Assembly (NCBI GenBank): GCA_030844895.1 | Contig: CM061228.1 | Coordinates: forward strand, 142,030,444 to 142,094,443 | DNA length: 64,000 bases | From: Ambrosia x helenae | Lineage: Eukaryota > Streptophyta > Magnoliopsida > Asterales > Asteraceae | Direction: 5' to 3' | In this document: positions 11,517 through 22,407 of the stretch, in pieces | How positions within the stretch are numbered: position 1 is the first letter of the stretch | Layout of the letters: each line of letters starts with the position of its first letter | Position numbers and translations under genes: made by a program | Notes under the pieces: model-generated | Databases searched by the model: none | The model's input: only the letters and a program-made list of their open reading frames with translations | What the model was told of the DNA's origin: nothing

Positions 11517-12355
11517 CAGAGAAGCTGAGATAGGGAGAGAGCGCGGAGAAGAAACCGGTGTTGTGCAGGTTAGGATTTCGATTGAGGGTTTCGATTGGGT
11601 TAAGTGTTGTGCAGGTTAAGGTTTCGATTGGGTTAAGTGTTGTGTAGGTTAGGGTTTCGATTGTGCATGTTAGGGTTATGAGAGACAGAAGAGGTCGACG
11701 ATGTGGGTTCAGGTAAGGTTATGGTGCGACGTTTGTCGACGTGTGGGTTCAGGTGGGGTTGTGGGTTCAGGAAAGTTAATGGTGGTGGGTGTTTGATGGA
11801 TTTGATATGGTGGTGGTGGTGGGTGTTCGGTGGTGGTAGTGGGTGACTGAGTGGGACGGGTAGGTGTTTAATGGATGTGATATGGTGGTGGTGGTGGGTG
11901 TTCGGTGGTGGTGGTGGTGCAAATGCATCTTATGTTCACCTGTGCATTTGGTCGTTTTCTTCGTTGGTGTTCTTCGATTAACAATCAGGTTTGATTTTGT
12001 ACCAATTAACAATCGTCTTCTCCGTTGCCTTCATCAATTGCAGCTTTAATTATTGTTTTGAGTATTTGAATTATTGAATGGTGAAACAAAAATTTAGAGA
12101 GAGAGGGAGGGGGTGGGAGAGTCAGATGATCAAATCTGAGGAAGAAGAAGGGTTTTAAAAGGGTGGAACCCAAAAAGACAAAAATGCCCCCAGAGTTAAC
12201 GAGATAAGTTAACTGGGTTAGTTTCAGGAACAAATTTAGCAAAAAAAAAAAAAAAAAAAAAAAACAGAAGGACCCGGATGGATATAAAAGGTTTGGATTT
12301 TGGACTGAAGTGGCAAAAGTGACCAAACATCAGAGACGATTTTGGCTATTAACTC
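11178..12355. mobile_element. Non-autonomous Mutator-like element with ~170-bp TIRs
   Basis: The first about 170 bp (GAGTTAATAGCCAAAATCGT...) recur inverted at the right end with scattered differences, including a T-rich tract in both arms. Flanking 9-mers tttaaaata (11169-11177) and tttatgata (12356-12364) match at 7 of 9 positions, as expected of an aged MULE TSD. The interior has a GA-rich tract (11464-11520), GGTTTCGATTG repeats and GGTGGTGG-type repeats. No transposase; His-rich and Trp-rich open frames inside come from the GGTGGT repeats. Confidence 0.75.
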
Positions 12356-12446
12356 TTTATGATACATAAAGTTTGTTATTTTCTAATAGTAATAGAGTTA
12401 AATTCGATTTTAGTCTTCAATGTTTGACCAATTAGGTTTTTGTTTT

Positions 12447-12671
12447 TTGTTTTTTTTAACGGCCAATTGGAATCACTCACGGACCACTGGAGTATCATCG
12501 TGCCACCAGTGCTACCACACGATCATATTCCACCACCAAGTCACAAATTCAGGAGGAAACTCATAATTATGAGAAAAACCCCATTGTGAGATTCGAACCC
12601 AAGACCTATTAGTCCCTAAGTCTTATCCCACCATTAAGATGCCGCTCGGCTATAATGCATTTGTCAAGTTG
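12447..12671 (-). mobile_element. tRNA-headed SINE
   Basis: Read on the minus strand it starts near TATAGCCGAGCGGCA (A-box-like), has a B box GGGTTCGAATCTC about 45 nt further on and ends in an A-rich tail (plus-strand T tract at 12447-12458). Flanks share the 12-mer ggtttttgtttt at 12435-12446 and 12672-12683, the target-site duplication. It is about 225 bp and non-coding. Confidence 0.75.
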
Positions 12672-12684
12672 GGTTTTTGTTTTA

Positions 12685-13015
12685 CGCTGCGTTCCTGAGT
12701 TTCATTTAATGAAGGAAAAGAAAGGATTTGAAAGGATGTTAAGAAATAATCTTGTTCCAGAGTTCTTTTAAGGAGAGAAATGGAAGGAATGGGAAAGAAA
12801 ATTTTGCTTTATTTCCTTCATTTCTCATTCTTCCAAATTGGAGAGATTTGAAAGGAAATTATTTTTTAAACATAAAACACATACTTTTCTTTTCAATTAT
12901 TTCCAACTCGGGAACACACTAATTAATTAAATCTTTCATTTCCACTCCCTCTCTTTTCTCTTCTAAATTCACTTTCTCTCATTTTCTTTCGTTTATTAAA
13001 CTCGGGAACAGAGTG
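12685..13015. mobile_element. Tourist-like MITE upstream of the TOM1 gene
   Basis: Inverted ends CGCTGCGTTCCTGAGTTT / AAACTCGGGAACAGAGTG are flanked by TTA (12682-12684 and 13016-13018). It is 331 bp with purine-rich then pyrimidine-rich arms (GAAAGGAAA / TTTCCTTTC). It ends about 330 bp before the TOM1 start codon, so it lies in the promoter region. Its left TTA overlaps the right TSD of the SINE at 12447-12671. Confidence 0.75.
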
Positions 13016-13348
13016 TTAAAGAAGGAATTATTAGAGTGAGATGAGGGAGGCTTGTGTGAAGGATGAGAACATAATAATACTCTTTGCTTCTATAATCTTC
13101 TTTAGACTACTTTACTACTATTACTATAAGTCTATAATCAATCAATCAAATCAAAATCAAGTTGGTGTTCGATTTTCCTTTCTTCATCCACTTTTTGCCT
13201 TCCTTTCCTTTCCAACATGTACTCTTTCTCCCCCAGTTTCCTCTTTTAATAAGACTAACTAATAAAACAAACAAACAAACAAACACCCTTTTCAGTTTCA
13301 GTTTCAGTTGCAGTTGCCAATCTTATCTTGAGGAGTGGGTTTGATTGG
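13016..13348 (+). other. Proximal upstream region and 5' UTR of the TOM1 gene
   Basis: A pyrimidine-rich leader (TTTCTTCATCC, CTTTCTCCCCC) and short tandem CAAA and TTTCAG repeats precede the ATG at 13349. TATA-like sequence is not obvious. No separate gene seen. Confidence 0.4.
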
Positions 13349-13518
13349 ATGGCCAGAATTCGACTGGGCATCCCCTCGGCGATGAAGATGATTGATTTCT
13401 TGCTGTCAGATTGGTGGGATGAGATTAACGAATCAAGAAAGTGGCAAGACGCCATCTTTTTCACTCTTTCTGCTTCTTTTGCCCTCGTTTCCGCCATTGC
13501 TCTTGTAACCCACTTCAC

Positions 13519-13594
<76 letters not shown>

Positions 13595-16127
13595 TTTCCC
13601 TCTTCTAACTTCTAACCCTGGTAGATTAGGTTTACTAAAGACTTTATTGTAATGAATTCAGGCTTAGATATTGGAGGGTGTTTGGGATTAGTTAGTATAG
13701 CTGCTTAGGCCTTTTAGAATAAGTATCAAGATGTAGTGCAGGATATAGTTTTTGGATTTGCTTCTTATTTAAAGATAATATAAGGAATCACAATTAGATA
13801 GGGAGGTTCAATCAGCAATTCCCAAATTGCATATCCGACTCGTATTGGTGAATTATAAGTTTATCCTATAGTTTTACAGGCTAATTGCTGGAAACTTTTA
13901 TTTTAGACTTTGGAGTCACAGTAGTGCTCAGTGACCTTCAGTTCCATTCTCAAATATTGAATTTTATGCTACCAAAACTTTTTATCTTATATTATAGTTT
14001 TCCTATATGTAAAATGTTTTCTGCAAGCTATAAGTAATTTGTTCATGTTTCTATAAAACCATTGTTTGTTTCTAATATGTCGTATGGCTCTACAATACAT
14101 AATTGCAGATTCAGTTAATTAGGATTCAGCTAAGAGTGCCTGAGTATGGTTGGACAACACAAAAAGTTTTCCACCTCATGAATTTCATCGTAAATGGAGG
14201 TAAAACATTAAATCATCTATTGCACTATTTTCTGTAAAATGATTCATAGTGACAAATATATCTCTCGGCTTTTCTGCAGTGCGTGCCATTGTCTTTGGGT
14301 TCCATTTACAAGTGTTTAATTTGCATCCAAAGGCGAGTATGCTGTTTTTTTACTACTCTTTCAAAGAATTTCTTGAAAATATTTCACTTCTATATGTTTT
14401 TTCAGTTAAAAATTTCAAAATTTTGTATTAGGTTTGCATCTGGATGCTATTGGAGGTGCCCAGTCTACTGTTTTTCTCAACATATACTCTTCTTGTCCTC
14501 TTTTGGGCTGAGATATATCACCAGGCTAAGAATTTACCGACGGGTAAACTCAGGATTATATATGTATTAGTTAATGCTGGGGTTTATTTTATACAAGTAA
14601 GCTGCTTATATGCCCGTGTTTTCATTTTGTTTACAGCTGAACCTTTTACATAATTTAAAAGCTGTTTGTAATCCCTTACGGTCAATAATGTTAACTGCTA
14701 CTTGAGTGCTAATTTGACCTTTATATGTATTTAACACAAGTTGTTTGCATTAGGGTTGTCTTTGGCTATATCTATGGTTGGACGATAGCAGCTTGGTGCA
14801 ATTTCTTGGAAAGATATTTGTTGCAGGTTAGGAGTATATAACTTTTTTTTTTCAACACATTATTAAATAGAAGTCAAACAAAAGGCTCTTCCTTTGCCTC
14901 TATATTTTAGAATAGCAATGCTGCCTAGATTTAGCTAAGTTTTTTACCATTAATCAAATGTCCAAAATGCCTTGTTTGTTTTACTGAGATATTCTTTTTT
15001 TATGTTTATCGTCTAGTTATGTCACTTTTGGCTGCAATAGGCTTCCTGCTTTATGGAGGAAGGTGAGACTTGTAAAATATTTTGGTGATTTTATCAAGTA
15101 TTGTCAATAATTTCTGCTATTAATTTTTTTAGGTTATTTCATGTTTGTAAATTTTTATATTGAATGCTTTCAGGTTGTTTATCATGCTGAGACGATTTCC
15201 TATTGAATCTAAAGGCAGACAGAAGAAACTTCACGAGGTTGGTGTTTATTTGTTGTTTCCACGGTTTCATTATCGAACGATGTTTGGCATAAACTTATGT
15301 TATTTCTTTGATTATTTATGGTATAAAAAATAAGCAGAGGAAAAATGATAATTGAGATGAATGTAAAATTACCTAACTGTCCTTAGCATTAATCAACAGT
15401 TACTTATCTGACTCTGATCTGATTTATTTGTTGCAGGTTGGATCTGTGACAGGAATATGCTTTGCCTGTTTTCTTGTAAGATGCTTTGTGGTAAGATACC
15501 TTTCTCCTTCAATTGTAACTTGGTATGGCAAAAAAAAATTAATAAATTAATTGGTGTGACACCCAAGTGTTTGCATATTAGTTATAAGTTGTTATTTGGT
15601 TTTTATTGTGGAATGAAATTAATTGACTAAACCAACAAAAAAAATGTATTCTAACTTTATATTTTCAAATGCAGGATGTCTTATCTGCTTTTGATTCACA
15701 CGTTTCATTGGACGTACTTGATCATCCGATTCTGAACTTCATTTTCTACATGGTACTTATATACGCACCCCGTCTTTAATGTGTGGTTCTCTTAGAGGTG
15801 GGAAAATGAGTTAAGACAGCTGGCCACAAATGGTCCGGGTCAAAACACACAGTTTTGTGACTGTGCCACCACAAATATCTCTATAATTCGTTGGCTTGGT
15901 TAAGGAAGCTGATAACCAAACCGCCTAAACTTTCAAATCATTATTCTTACCTGTGGTTCGCTTTAATATGACACTTTTGAGGGTTTTTTTTATTAAATCG
16001 ACATTTTAATATTTCCTTTTTTGCCCCTGAACAGCTAGTTGAGATCCTGCCCTCAGCTCTCGTGCTCTACATTCTTCGGAAGCTGCCTCCCAAGAGAGTG
16101 TCAGCACAGTACCACCCTATTCGTTAG
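13349..16127 (+). CDS. TOM1: TOM1/THH1-like seven-transmembrane protein
   Basis: Ten exons: 13349-13504, 14109-14199, 14280-14332, 14432-14596, 14754-14826, 15017-15062, 15174-15237, 15437-15490, 15675-15752, 16035-16127. Joined they encode about 290 aa, the usual length of the TOM1/TOM3/THH1 family, multipass tonoplast proteins known as host factors for tobamovirus multiplication. Seen: DWWDEINESRKWQD at the N-terminus, RVPEYGWTTQKVFHLMNF, FFSTYTLLVLFWAEIYHQA, FLLYGGRLFIMLRRFPIESKG, LDVLDHPILN and the C-terminal RKLPPKRVSAQYHPI. All phases agree. Intron 3 must use a GC donor (AAG|gcgagt at 14333) for the protein to align without a gap. Intron 1 contains a long ATT microsatellite. The start was chosen as the first Met in frame; Mets 12 and 14 codons further on are alternatives. 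Confidence 0.93.
13519..13592. repeat. (ATT)n microsatellite in TOM1 intron 1
   Basis: About 24 uninterrupted TTA/ATT units lie just inside the first intron, 14 bp from its donor site. Likely length-polymorphic. Confidence 0.97.
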
Positions 16128-16678
16128 CAGCAGCTGCATCTATGCAGTCTGCTGGCAACCATTGACTTTGACTTTTGAGTTTTAACAGTCAATTCGGTGT
16201 TTGATACTATTGGATTCAAGCAGACTCTGATGTATGCAGCTTTGTGTTGCTATTATGATGTAGAATAACAGTAGCAATTTGTCATTGCAAGTTGCGACTT
16301 GATTGGGGAAATCTTTTTGATCAATTTCTTCAAGAACCTAAATCACCATTTGGTCACCGTTGTAATGTATGTTTTGAAACCTTCTGTTTGGCTATTAATG
16401 TTTAAGTGGCTTAAATATCTGGAATCCAATAAAGAGCATCTTTGCAGTCTTAAGATCAAATAACTGATTCAATCACCTTTCTTAGAACAAAAATTACCCT
16501 AGCAACTGTATACTAAAGTTGGGACATTTATGAGCAACAAGTTGAATAAAAAACAACAATACCCAAATATTTGTGATAATATATATATATAATTTTTTTA
16601 CAAAGCATCAACGAATTATATGCATTTTAAGTATAAAACTACCATTCCACCTCTATAAAAAAACTTGTATCATATAAC
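16128..16678. other. 3' ends of convergent TOM1 and Derlin genes
   Basis: The 551 bp between the two stop codons must hold both 3' UTRs. AATAAAGAG at about 16428 is a candidate poly(A) signal for TOM1 on the plus strand. A TA repeat lies at about 16580-16592. No other feature was recognised. Confidence 0.5.
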
Positions 16679-18924
16679 TTATCTTTGTCTGATTTCATCA
16701 ACCGCTGGGGCCGCAAATCTTACTTCTGCTGGGCGGGCTACTACAACAGGTTCGTCATCAAACAGGGCTTTAATAAATGATGGTGTTTTTAGGGGCCGAC
16801 GTCCAGTCATTTTCGGATAAACGTCTTCTAGGAAATAGTAGGCATGACCAGCTATCATTCCCTGTAATTTCAGCAAATAAATTATTTATTTATATTTATT
16901 TAACATATAAAGTAATAATTGTTGATGTAGCGAAAGGCCAGCAAACAGCATGACCCGTTTACAAGAAATACAAGGGACTTACAAGTAGATCCACCCAAAC
17001 ACTAGCACCAACAAGAACAGAGAATCCCAATAAAACCTGCAGGTGAATAACAAGATTAGTGATATCTAAACCCCTTTGCTTCTAGGTGCAAACATCTTAT
17101 AGATACAATGTATAAGGTTTCATATTTTTATTTTGTTTTGGTTTTTCTTCCTTTTGAGGGTCCCGTTTGTATTTCTCTTCAAATTAACATACGAGGTAGT
17201 TGAATGGCCAAAACGTATTACAGGATTAAACATCTATGTATAAAACATCAAAAGCATACATTAGCATAAGTTGATGAATTTTAAGAAATTATAGATATAT
17301 CAGGAACTCACCCATGGTAAGTAACCTGCTGTAAAAGTAAAGATTCCCAAGAAGCTCATATGAATTAATGGATTTTGCTTGCACCATACATAAACCTGTG
17401 AAGCAAAAAAAACAGAGATATTGCACTTAAGAAGCTCTATAATATTTTAATACATAAATTAAGAACATGCAAAAAGTATCAACAACTTACCATCATAAAA
17501 GTTAGTGAATTGCTAAGAAAGAAAATCGTAGCAAAAGATTCAGACAAATAAGGTATCATCCCTCCGATAACTACGGTAGTGGTCAAAACAGATGCACCAA
17601 ACAAGAGCATGTAAAAGAAATCCGCAGTCCTTCCCCTAAAGGAATTTTCTTCTAGAAGCTTGCAGTATCGAGACAGAAAGAACATGTGAAACAGAAAGTC
17701 CAAATCTGTAAATAAGTAAGTTACCATGTTAGGGCAAGAGGATGAATATGCATTTCCTTATGAAATCTTTGTTCCTAGAAACATACAGAAACTTTTTGAA
17801 AAAAGAAAAAATCCTTATTCACAAGGGATCTTCCCACATGCCATGAATGTGTAATCTTAGGTGATAACCGTGACTTAAAAGGATCAGAATCAGTCAATCA
17901 GATAATGAATGCTTATTGTAAGCCATAGATAGGTAATGTTACATTTATCTCCATAATCGATAAAACTGGTTCTCCCAAACAATAGGATTTATGGCTACAC
18001 AAACTGTTGGGAACGGTTCTAGATCTGGTCCAAGACGAACTATTGTTGATTAATCGCCAGAGATGGCTTAGAACCAATCGTTTCCCAATCTGATTATTTA
18101 GATTATACTATTATAGACAGAATGTAAAATCATCATAACCATAATCAGATTTGGCAAAACAGTCTGCAATAATCAGTTTAAACTCACATCCATATATAAC
18201 GTCACATTTATAAGAATAGAGCATACACGAAAATACATAGGTACCATCTCGATTTTGGGGTGTTTTCTAAACATACTAAAAATTATGATCCTTATTTCCA
18301 TGACAACAAAAGCTAAAACTGAATTGGAAAACATGTGCAAGAATGCTTACCCATATTCCGAAAATAAAAGAAATTGGTGATTAGCCGCCAGATTTGATAA
18401 TGCGTAATGACAAGCTTAGGATTCAAGTACAAGATATGTGGGGAAATGATCTGCAAAAGGTTATAAAACTTCAAGTTAAATATTTATACTATTGCATTCT
18501 TATTTACCTAAATGTGACACATTCATTACATAACATTTGTAACAGTTATAAAATTCAGATAATATGAGCATAAAGATCTTAAATTCAATAAGTTTTATAG
18601 CTTTGCTACTGTTTTATTGTTTACAATACTCCATTCTCCATTCAGGGGTGGCCTCATCATGCAATAAAGTATCAATTAAACTTGTTGTTAACTCAGAAAT
18701 CACTGGAGAAAATTAAGGGAAAAACAAACATCCATAATTCTTGAAAAAATGCCCTTTTAAGTATCAATTAAACTTGTTGTTAACTCAGAAATCACTGGAA
18801 AAAATTAAGGGAAAAACAAACATCCATAATTCAAAAAGGGGTGGCGGCGCAGCTTGTTGCCCGTCTACCTGCTATTATGATGTAATTTTCGTATTTTGTT
18901 TTAATGAGAAGTACTGCCTATGAA

Positions 18925-18961
<37 letters not shown>

Positions 18962-19241
18962 ATGTTTTTAATTTTTCAACCAATTGATTTCAATAACACA
19001 ATCAACAATATGACAATAACAACTAAAAACATATTAATTAATCAAACATCGTTATCTGTAAAGAATCAAAATCAAATCCATAAATCATGAGCATGCAACC
19101 GTATCCGTAAGCAATAGATGGACGTAAAATAATACTAATAACCTCGAGGGAGCAACCAATGGTGGTGACGATGGCTGCAGTGAGATAGGAGCGAGTGATG
19201 ACAGGCATCTGTTTGTACCAATCCTCGATAGCTTGCGCCAT
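16679..19241 (-). CDS. DER2: Derlin-2-like ER-associated degradation protein
   Basis: Six exons on the minus strand: 19241-19143, 18450-18351, 17705-17491, 17395-17312, 17036-16983, 16861-16679. They give 244 aa, the length of Arabidopsis DER2.1/DER2.2. The family forms rhomboid-like ER membrane proteins that help retrotranslocate misfolded proteins. Seen: MAQAIEDWYKQMPVITRSYL start, the derlin WR motif in YQIWRLITNF, DLDFLFHMFFLSRYCKLLEE, ENSFRGRTADFFYMLLFG, YVWCKQNPLIHMSFLGIFTF-type segment and the C-terminal GHAYYFLEDVYPKMTGRRPL with a short polar tail. All splice junctions are GT-AG and in phase. A further upstream in-frame Met at 19298 is rejected because the family begins at MAQA. Confidence 0.95.
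18667..18832. repeat. Tandem duplication in Derlin intron 1
   Basis: A 74-bp segment starting AAGTATCAATTAAACTTG recurs 92 bp downstream (copies 18667-18740 and 18759-18832) with one or two differences. It is followed by an unclassified stretch ending in about 31 A residues (18927-18957), which looks like a small retroposed insertion. Confidence 0.85.
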
Positions 19242-19525
19242 TAATATTAATCTTATCTTCAAATCAAAACCCTCCACCACAATATCACCCAGAGACAAAG
19301 GTTGTTATGTTAGTATTCAACCAAAGTGTGTGTTTGTGTACTATATTATAATATAATATAATAATATATTTATATACTAATCTTCGTTTAAGGAGAGTGA
19401 CTAGCACGTACCAATCACCGGGGGTTGTGACATGTTCTAGCCAATCACATCATCTGATGAATGTGAGACAAAGATATTGGGTCGTTGACTACTGTTTTTG
19501 ACAACACTCGTTTTTAATTTATATA
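19242..19525 (-). other. Upstream region of the Derlin gene
   Basis: It contains AT-rich TATAATATAATATAATA at about 19345-19365, a plausible but unproven promoter element. It is bounded upstream by the hAT MITE at 19526, about 285 bp from the start codon. Confidence 0.4.
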
Positions 19526-20031
19526 TAGGGGTGTAAATGACACGTAGCAGCTCGGGATCGGCTCGGGATCGGCTCGGTAAAAAGCTCGAACGAGCGGAGC
19601 CTTAACGAGCCCGAGCCCGAGCCTGAAATATGGCTCGTTTAGTTATCGAGCCCGAGCTCGAGCCCTAAATACAAAGCTCGATTGGGCTCGCGAGCCTAAT
19701 CGAGCCTTAACGAGCTAGAGCCCCAACCCGAGCCCGAGCCTAAGTTACAGCCGAGCCTAAGTTATAGCCTTAACGATTGGGCTCGCGAGCCTAAGTTATA
19801 GCCGAGTTTTTGCGAGCTCGAGCCGAGCTTTTGAGCTCGTTTGAGATTCTCAAATCACCTCGAGCCGAGCCGAGCCGAGCTCGAGCTTTGAATTTTGCTA
19901 GCGAGCCGAGCTCGAGCTCAAGATTGTAGGCTCGAACCGAGCCGAGCTCGATCTCGAGCTTCACAAAACCTTAACGAGCCCGAGCCGAGCCCAGTCAGGC
20001 TCGAGCTCGGCTCGGCTCGTTTACACCCCTA
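19526..20031. mobile_element. hAT-type MITE, GAGCTCG-rich family (copy 2)
   Basis: TIRs TAGGGGTGTAAA / TTTACACCCCTA are flanked by perfect TSDs tttatata (19518-19525 and 20032-20039). The 506-bp body is made of GAGCCGAGC / CGAGCTCG motifs in both directions. It is inverted relative to the copy at 3122-3529 (the ATGACACGTAGCAGCTCG end is on the left here). Confidence 0.92.
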
Positions 20032-20039
20032 TTTATATA

Positions 20040-20546
20040 CAACAAATTTTCCCTAATTTAATAAGGCTGAGTCTTTGATAAGCATCAACGTTGGTGGGTC
20101 CGATCCGATTATGAAAACATTGTTTATTAGGGTAAGCTAGGCTTCACTCGGCTACCCCTTCCAGATATATCGCTAACCATGACAACACTATCGCCACCAA
20201 CTCGGGTAGACTTAGCGGGTTGTGTCGTCGAGTAGAACTTACTGAAGAAACTAAATATGATTGTTGGGGCCGGTCAATTTTGACCATTAAGGCACAAAAT
20301 AAAAAAAAATAATTAAATGGTATATGGTAACTTAAAAGGAGTGACGTAACCAATTATTAGGGTACTTTACAGTAAAAATAAGATTGTAATACAGAATTGG
20401 TGAAAATCTTTGCATAGTGGAGAGTAAGAAAGGAGTCCCCCCCCCCCCCCCCCGGCTAAAAATCGTGCTACTTACTTTCTCTCGCCCTTCAAGGCTCCTA
20501 CGAAGGTTATTAAGACGTGGAAGGAATGAGTTTATTTGTGGCAAGC
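20040..20546. other. Intergenic spacer
   Basis: No gene recognised. It has a poly(C) run at about 20438-20453 and otherwise unclassified sequence. Confidence 0.5.
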
Positions 20547-20696
20547 AAGAGAGCAACAACAACAACAACCGTACCCAGTAAATCCCACAATTAGCAAAGC
20601 TAAGAGTAGGGTCTGGAGAGGGTGAGATGTAGGCAAACCTTACCTCTATCCTTGCAGATAGAGAGGCTGCTTTCAGAGAGACCCTCGGCTCGACGA
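20547..20696 (-). mobile_element. SINE-like element, Au/TS-type 3' part with (TTG)n tail
   Basis: Read on the minus strand: CCGAGGGTCTCTCTGAAAGC, TAGAGGTAAGGTTTGCCTAC, CCTCTCCAGACCCTAC, GGGATTTACTGGGTA and then a TTGTTGTTG tail. This pattern is shared by widespread plant SINEs of the Au/TS type. No clear 5' tRNA head or TSD was found, so the copy may be truncated. Confidence 0.6.
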
Positions 20697-20762
20697 CAAG
20701 TAAACAACACTACTAAACTAATAAAGAGCTATTGAATTTAGAGAAACATTAAAAACGTCATC

Positions 20763-21254
20763 TAGTAAAATAAGGTATATATGCTATAAAAACAACATAA
20801 CTCATAAACACCAAAATACAAACCACCCTTATTGGCCGCCTTCTACCAAAAGAAAGAAAAAATCTAAGCTCCTAGAACCACTCTACGAGACAACCTAACC
20901 CTCCCTAATAATCCTTAACCTTGATCTTGATAGGTTTATTGGGAGCAAGATATATAACATAGCTAAACATACAGAGGGCCTCATTTCGGGTGATATCTGA
21001 AGTGTGAATCAAGCTCTTTTGGTTAAATGTAGTTTGAGATCCACAAACCACAAAACTTACTTATGGGCCCAACTCCCAAGTGAATTGAAGCTATTCACGG
21101 GTTAGGTAATTATATTTTTGTCATCCCCTTAAAAGTATGACGGGGTTAAGAAAAAATATTATAGGGGTTATAGTAAAATAAGGTATATATGCTATAAAAA
21201 CAACATAACTCATAAACACCAAAATACAAGCCACCCTTATTGGCCGCCTTCTAC
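20763..21254. repeat. 84-bp direct repeat pair
   Basis: Copies at 20763-20846 and 21171-21254, beginning TAGTAAAATAAGGTATATAT and ending GGCCGCCTTCTAC, are nearly identical. The 324 bp between them are unclassified. The second copy abuts the LINE fragment at 21255. Confidence 0.9.
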
Positions 21255-21635
21255 TATGTGGAAGCTTTGGCTGGGTAGAAACGCTAAGCTTTTCAATGAT
21301 GTCCACAAATCAACACCTATAATCCTTGAAGAAGTTAAGTTGGAATCCTATTTGTGGATGATTAAAAGGGGACGACAACCGGCTCTTGACAAAGCGAAGT
21401 GGTGGGACTTTTCGGTGTACGACAATGGGTAAACCGGCAACACAATGGGATCGGGTGAGAATATTAGGGGCACTATGATATGTATCTTTTATATGGGTCA
21501 ACTTGTATGTGGCCTAGGTAGTAATTCGCTAAATAGGCTTTGGGCGTTTGTTTTGTAAACTTAGTAGTTGTATGTTGTTTGGCGTGATTGAATAAAAGTG
21601 TTCCATTTGATCGTTCAAAAAAAAAAAAAAAATCA
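21255..21635 (+). mobile_element. 3' fragment of a LINE with poly(A)
   Basis: A short reading frame with WKLWLGRNAKLFND and VKLESYLWMIKRG resembles the C-terminal end of plant LINE ORF2 (compare WAIWNARNDKIFKG and IKSLAFLWLKSR in the LINE at 4439-6816). It is followed by an untranslated tail and about 16 A residues at 21618-21634. Confidence 0.6.
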
Positions 21636-22065
21636 AAACCAAGGTAAACTGGTTATGGTGGATCAATTGGATATCCCCAAAGATCGATAAGATAATAAAA
21701 ATGCATATTGTCCCATCACGTGAAATGGATAAGACAGGCGGCGTGTGGCAAGCACACAAAGACTGTGTGTTGTGGCTTGCGAGCCAGCTGCCGCGAGCCA
21801 CAACTTGATCCACGTGGATCGCGAACACGGTAATACCCACGCGTGATAGCTGCCACGAGCGACCACACGTGACCACTATCACGTCTGTTAGCAGGCTCCC
21901 AACTGTTTTAAATTAATTTTTTTTTTTTACCTATTTTCATTTATTACACCTAAAAAATTTAACTATTATAAATTTACTTCGTGTTCTTCACCTAACCATC
22001 ACCAACAATTCTTCACCCACAATTCTTCAAACCTTCACCTTCATCTTCAAAATCAACCTTCATTC
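21636..22065. other. Spacer upstream of the Myb/SANT-like ORF
   Basis: It contains palindromic patches such as GCTTGCGAGCC and GATCCACGTGGATC, possibly degenerate terminal repeats of a DNA transposon around the ORF at 22066. A pyrimidine-rich leader with CTTCACC repeats precedes its ATG. Confidence 0.35.
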
Positions 22066-22407
22066 ATGGTGCAATGGACTGAGGAAGAAGAACTAGCGTT
22101 AATAATCGCTTATAACCAAGTGCATGGTGACGGTGCCTCTACAAGCTGGGGATCTCGTAGCCGCGGACTGCAGTGGCACAAGGTCCTAGAGGAGTTTAGT
22201 ACCCTTGTCGGGGGTACCAAACGTACTTGTGACTCTATCTCTCACAAGTATGCGGATTTTAAGCCGAAGTGTAAAAACTTCGAAATCGCGTACAAAGGGG
22301 TCAACGGAGATCTCCCTGGGGAAAAAGAAGACGTGCTCCTAGCCTTTACGCACGTGGAGTACCTTTGGGAGGTTGGGCATGACTTTCACCACGTTTCGGC
22401 GTGGTAA
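22066..22407 (+). CDS. Myb/SANT-like DNA-binding domain protein, probably PIF/Harbinger ORF1-derived
   Basis: An uninterrupted 113-codon frame encodes QWTEEEELALIIAY, GSRSRGLQWHKVLEEF and GGTKRTCDSISHKYADFK, the three-helix Trp-spaced pattern of the Myb/SANT-like domain found in plant Harbinger ORF1 and 'glutathione S-transferase T3-like' annotations. The C-terminal NAM-associated domain is missing, so this is either a short domesticated protein or a truncated transposon ORF. The leader is pyrimidine-rich and the 3' side T-rich. Expression cannot be judged from sequence. Confidence 0.5.
   Translation: MVQWTEEEELALIIAYNQVHGDGASTSWGSRSRGLQWHKVLEEFSTLVGGTKRTCDSISHKYADFKPKCKNFEIAYKGVNGDLPGEKEDVLLAFTHVEYLWEVGHDFHHVSAW

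Noticed and set aside
11776..12049. His/Thr-rich frame on the minus strand and Trp/Val-rich frame on the plus strand
   Set aside because: Both are products of the GGTGGT repeats inside a MULE.
13328..13615. Frame ending in a run of Tyr residues
   Set aside because: It is TOM1 exon 1 read through the donor site into the ATT microsatellite.
19038..19298. Upstream extension of Derlin (19 extra residues before MAQA)
   Set aside because: The family start is MAQA; the extra residues are translated leader, and the frame past 19143 is intron.
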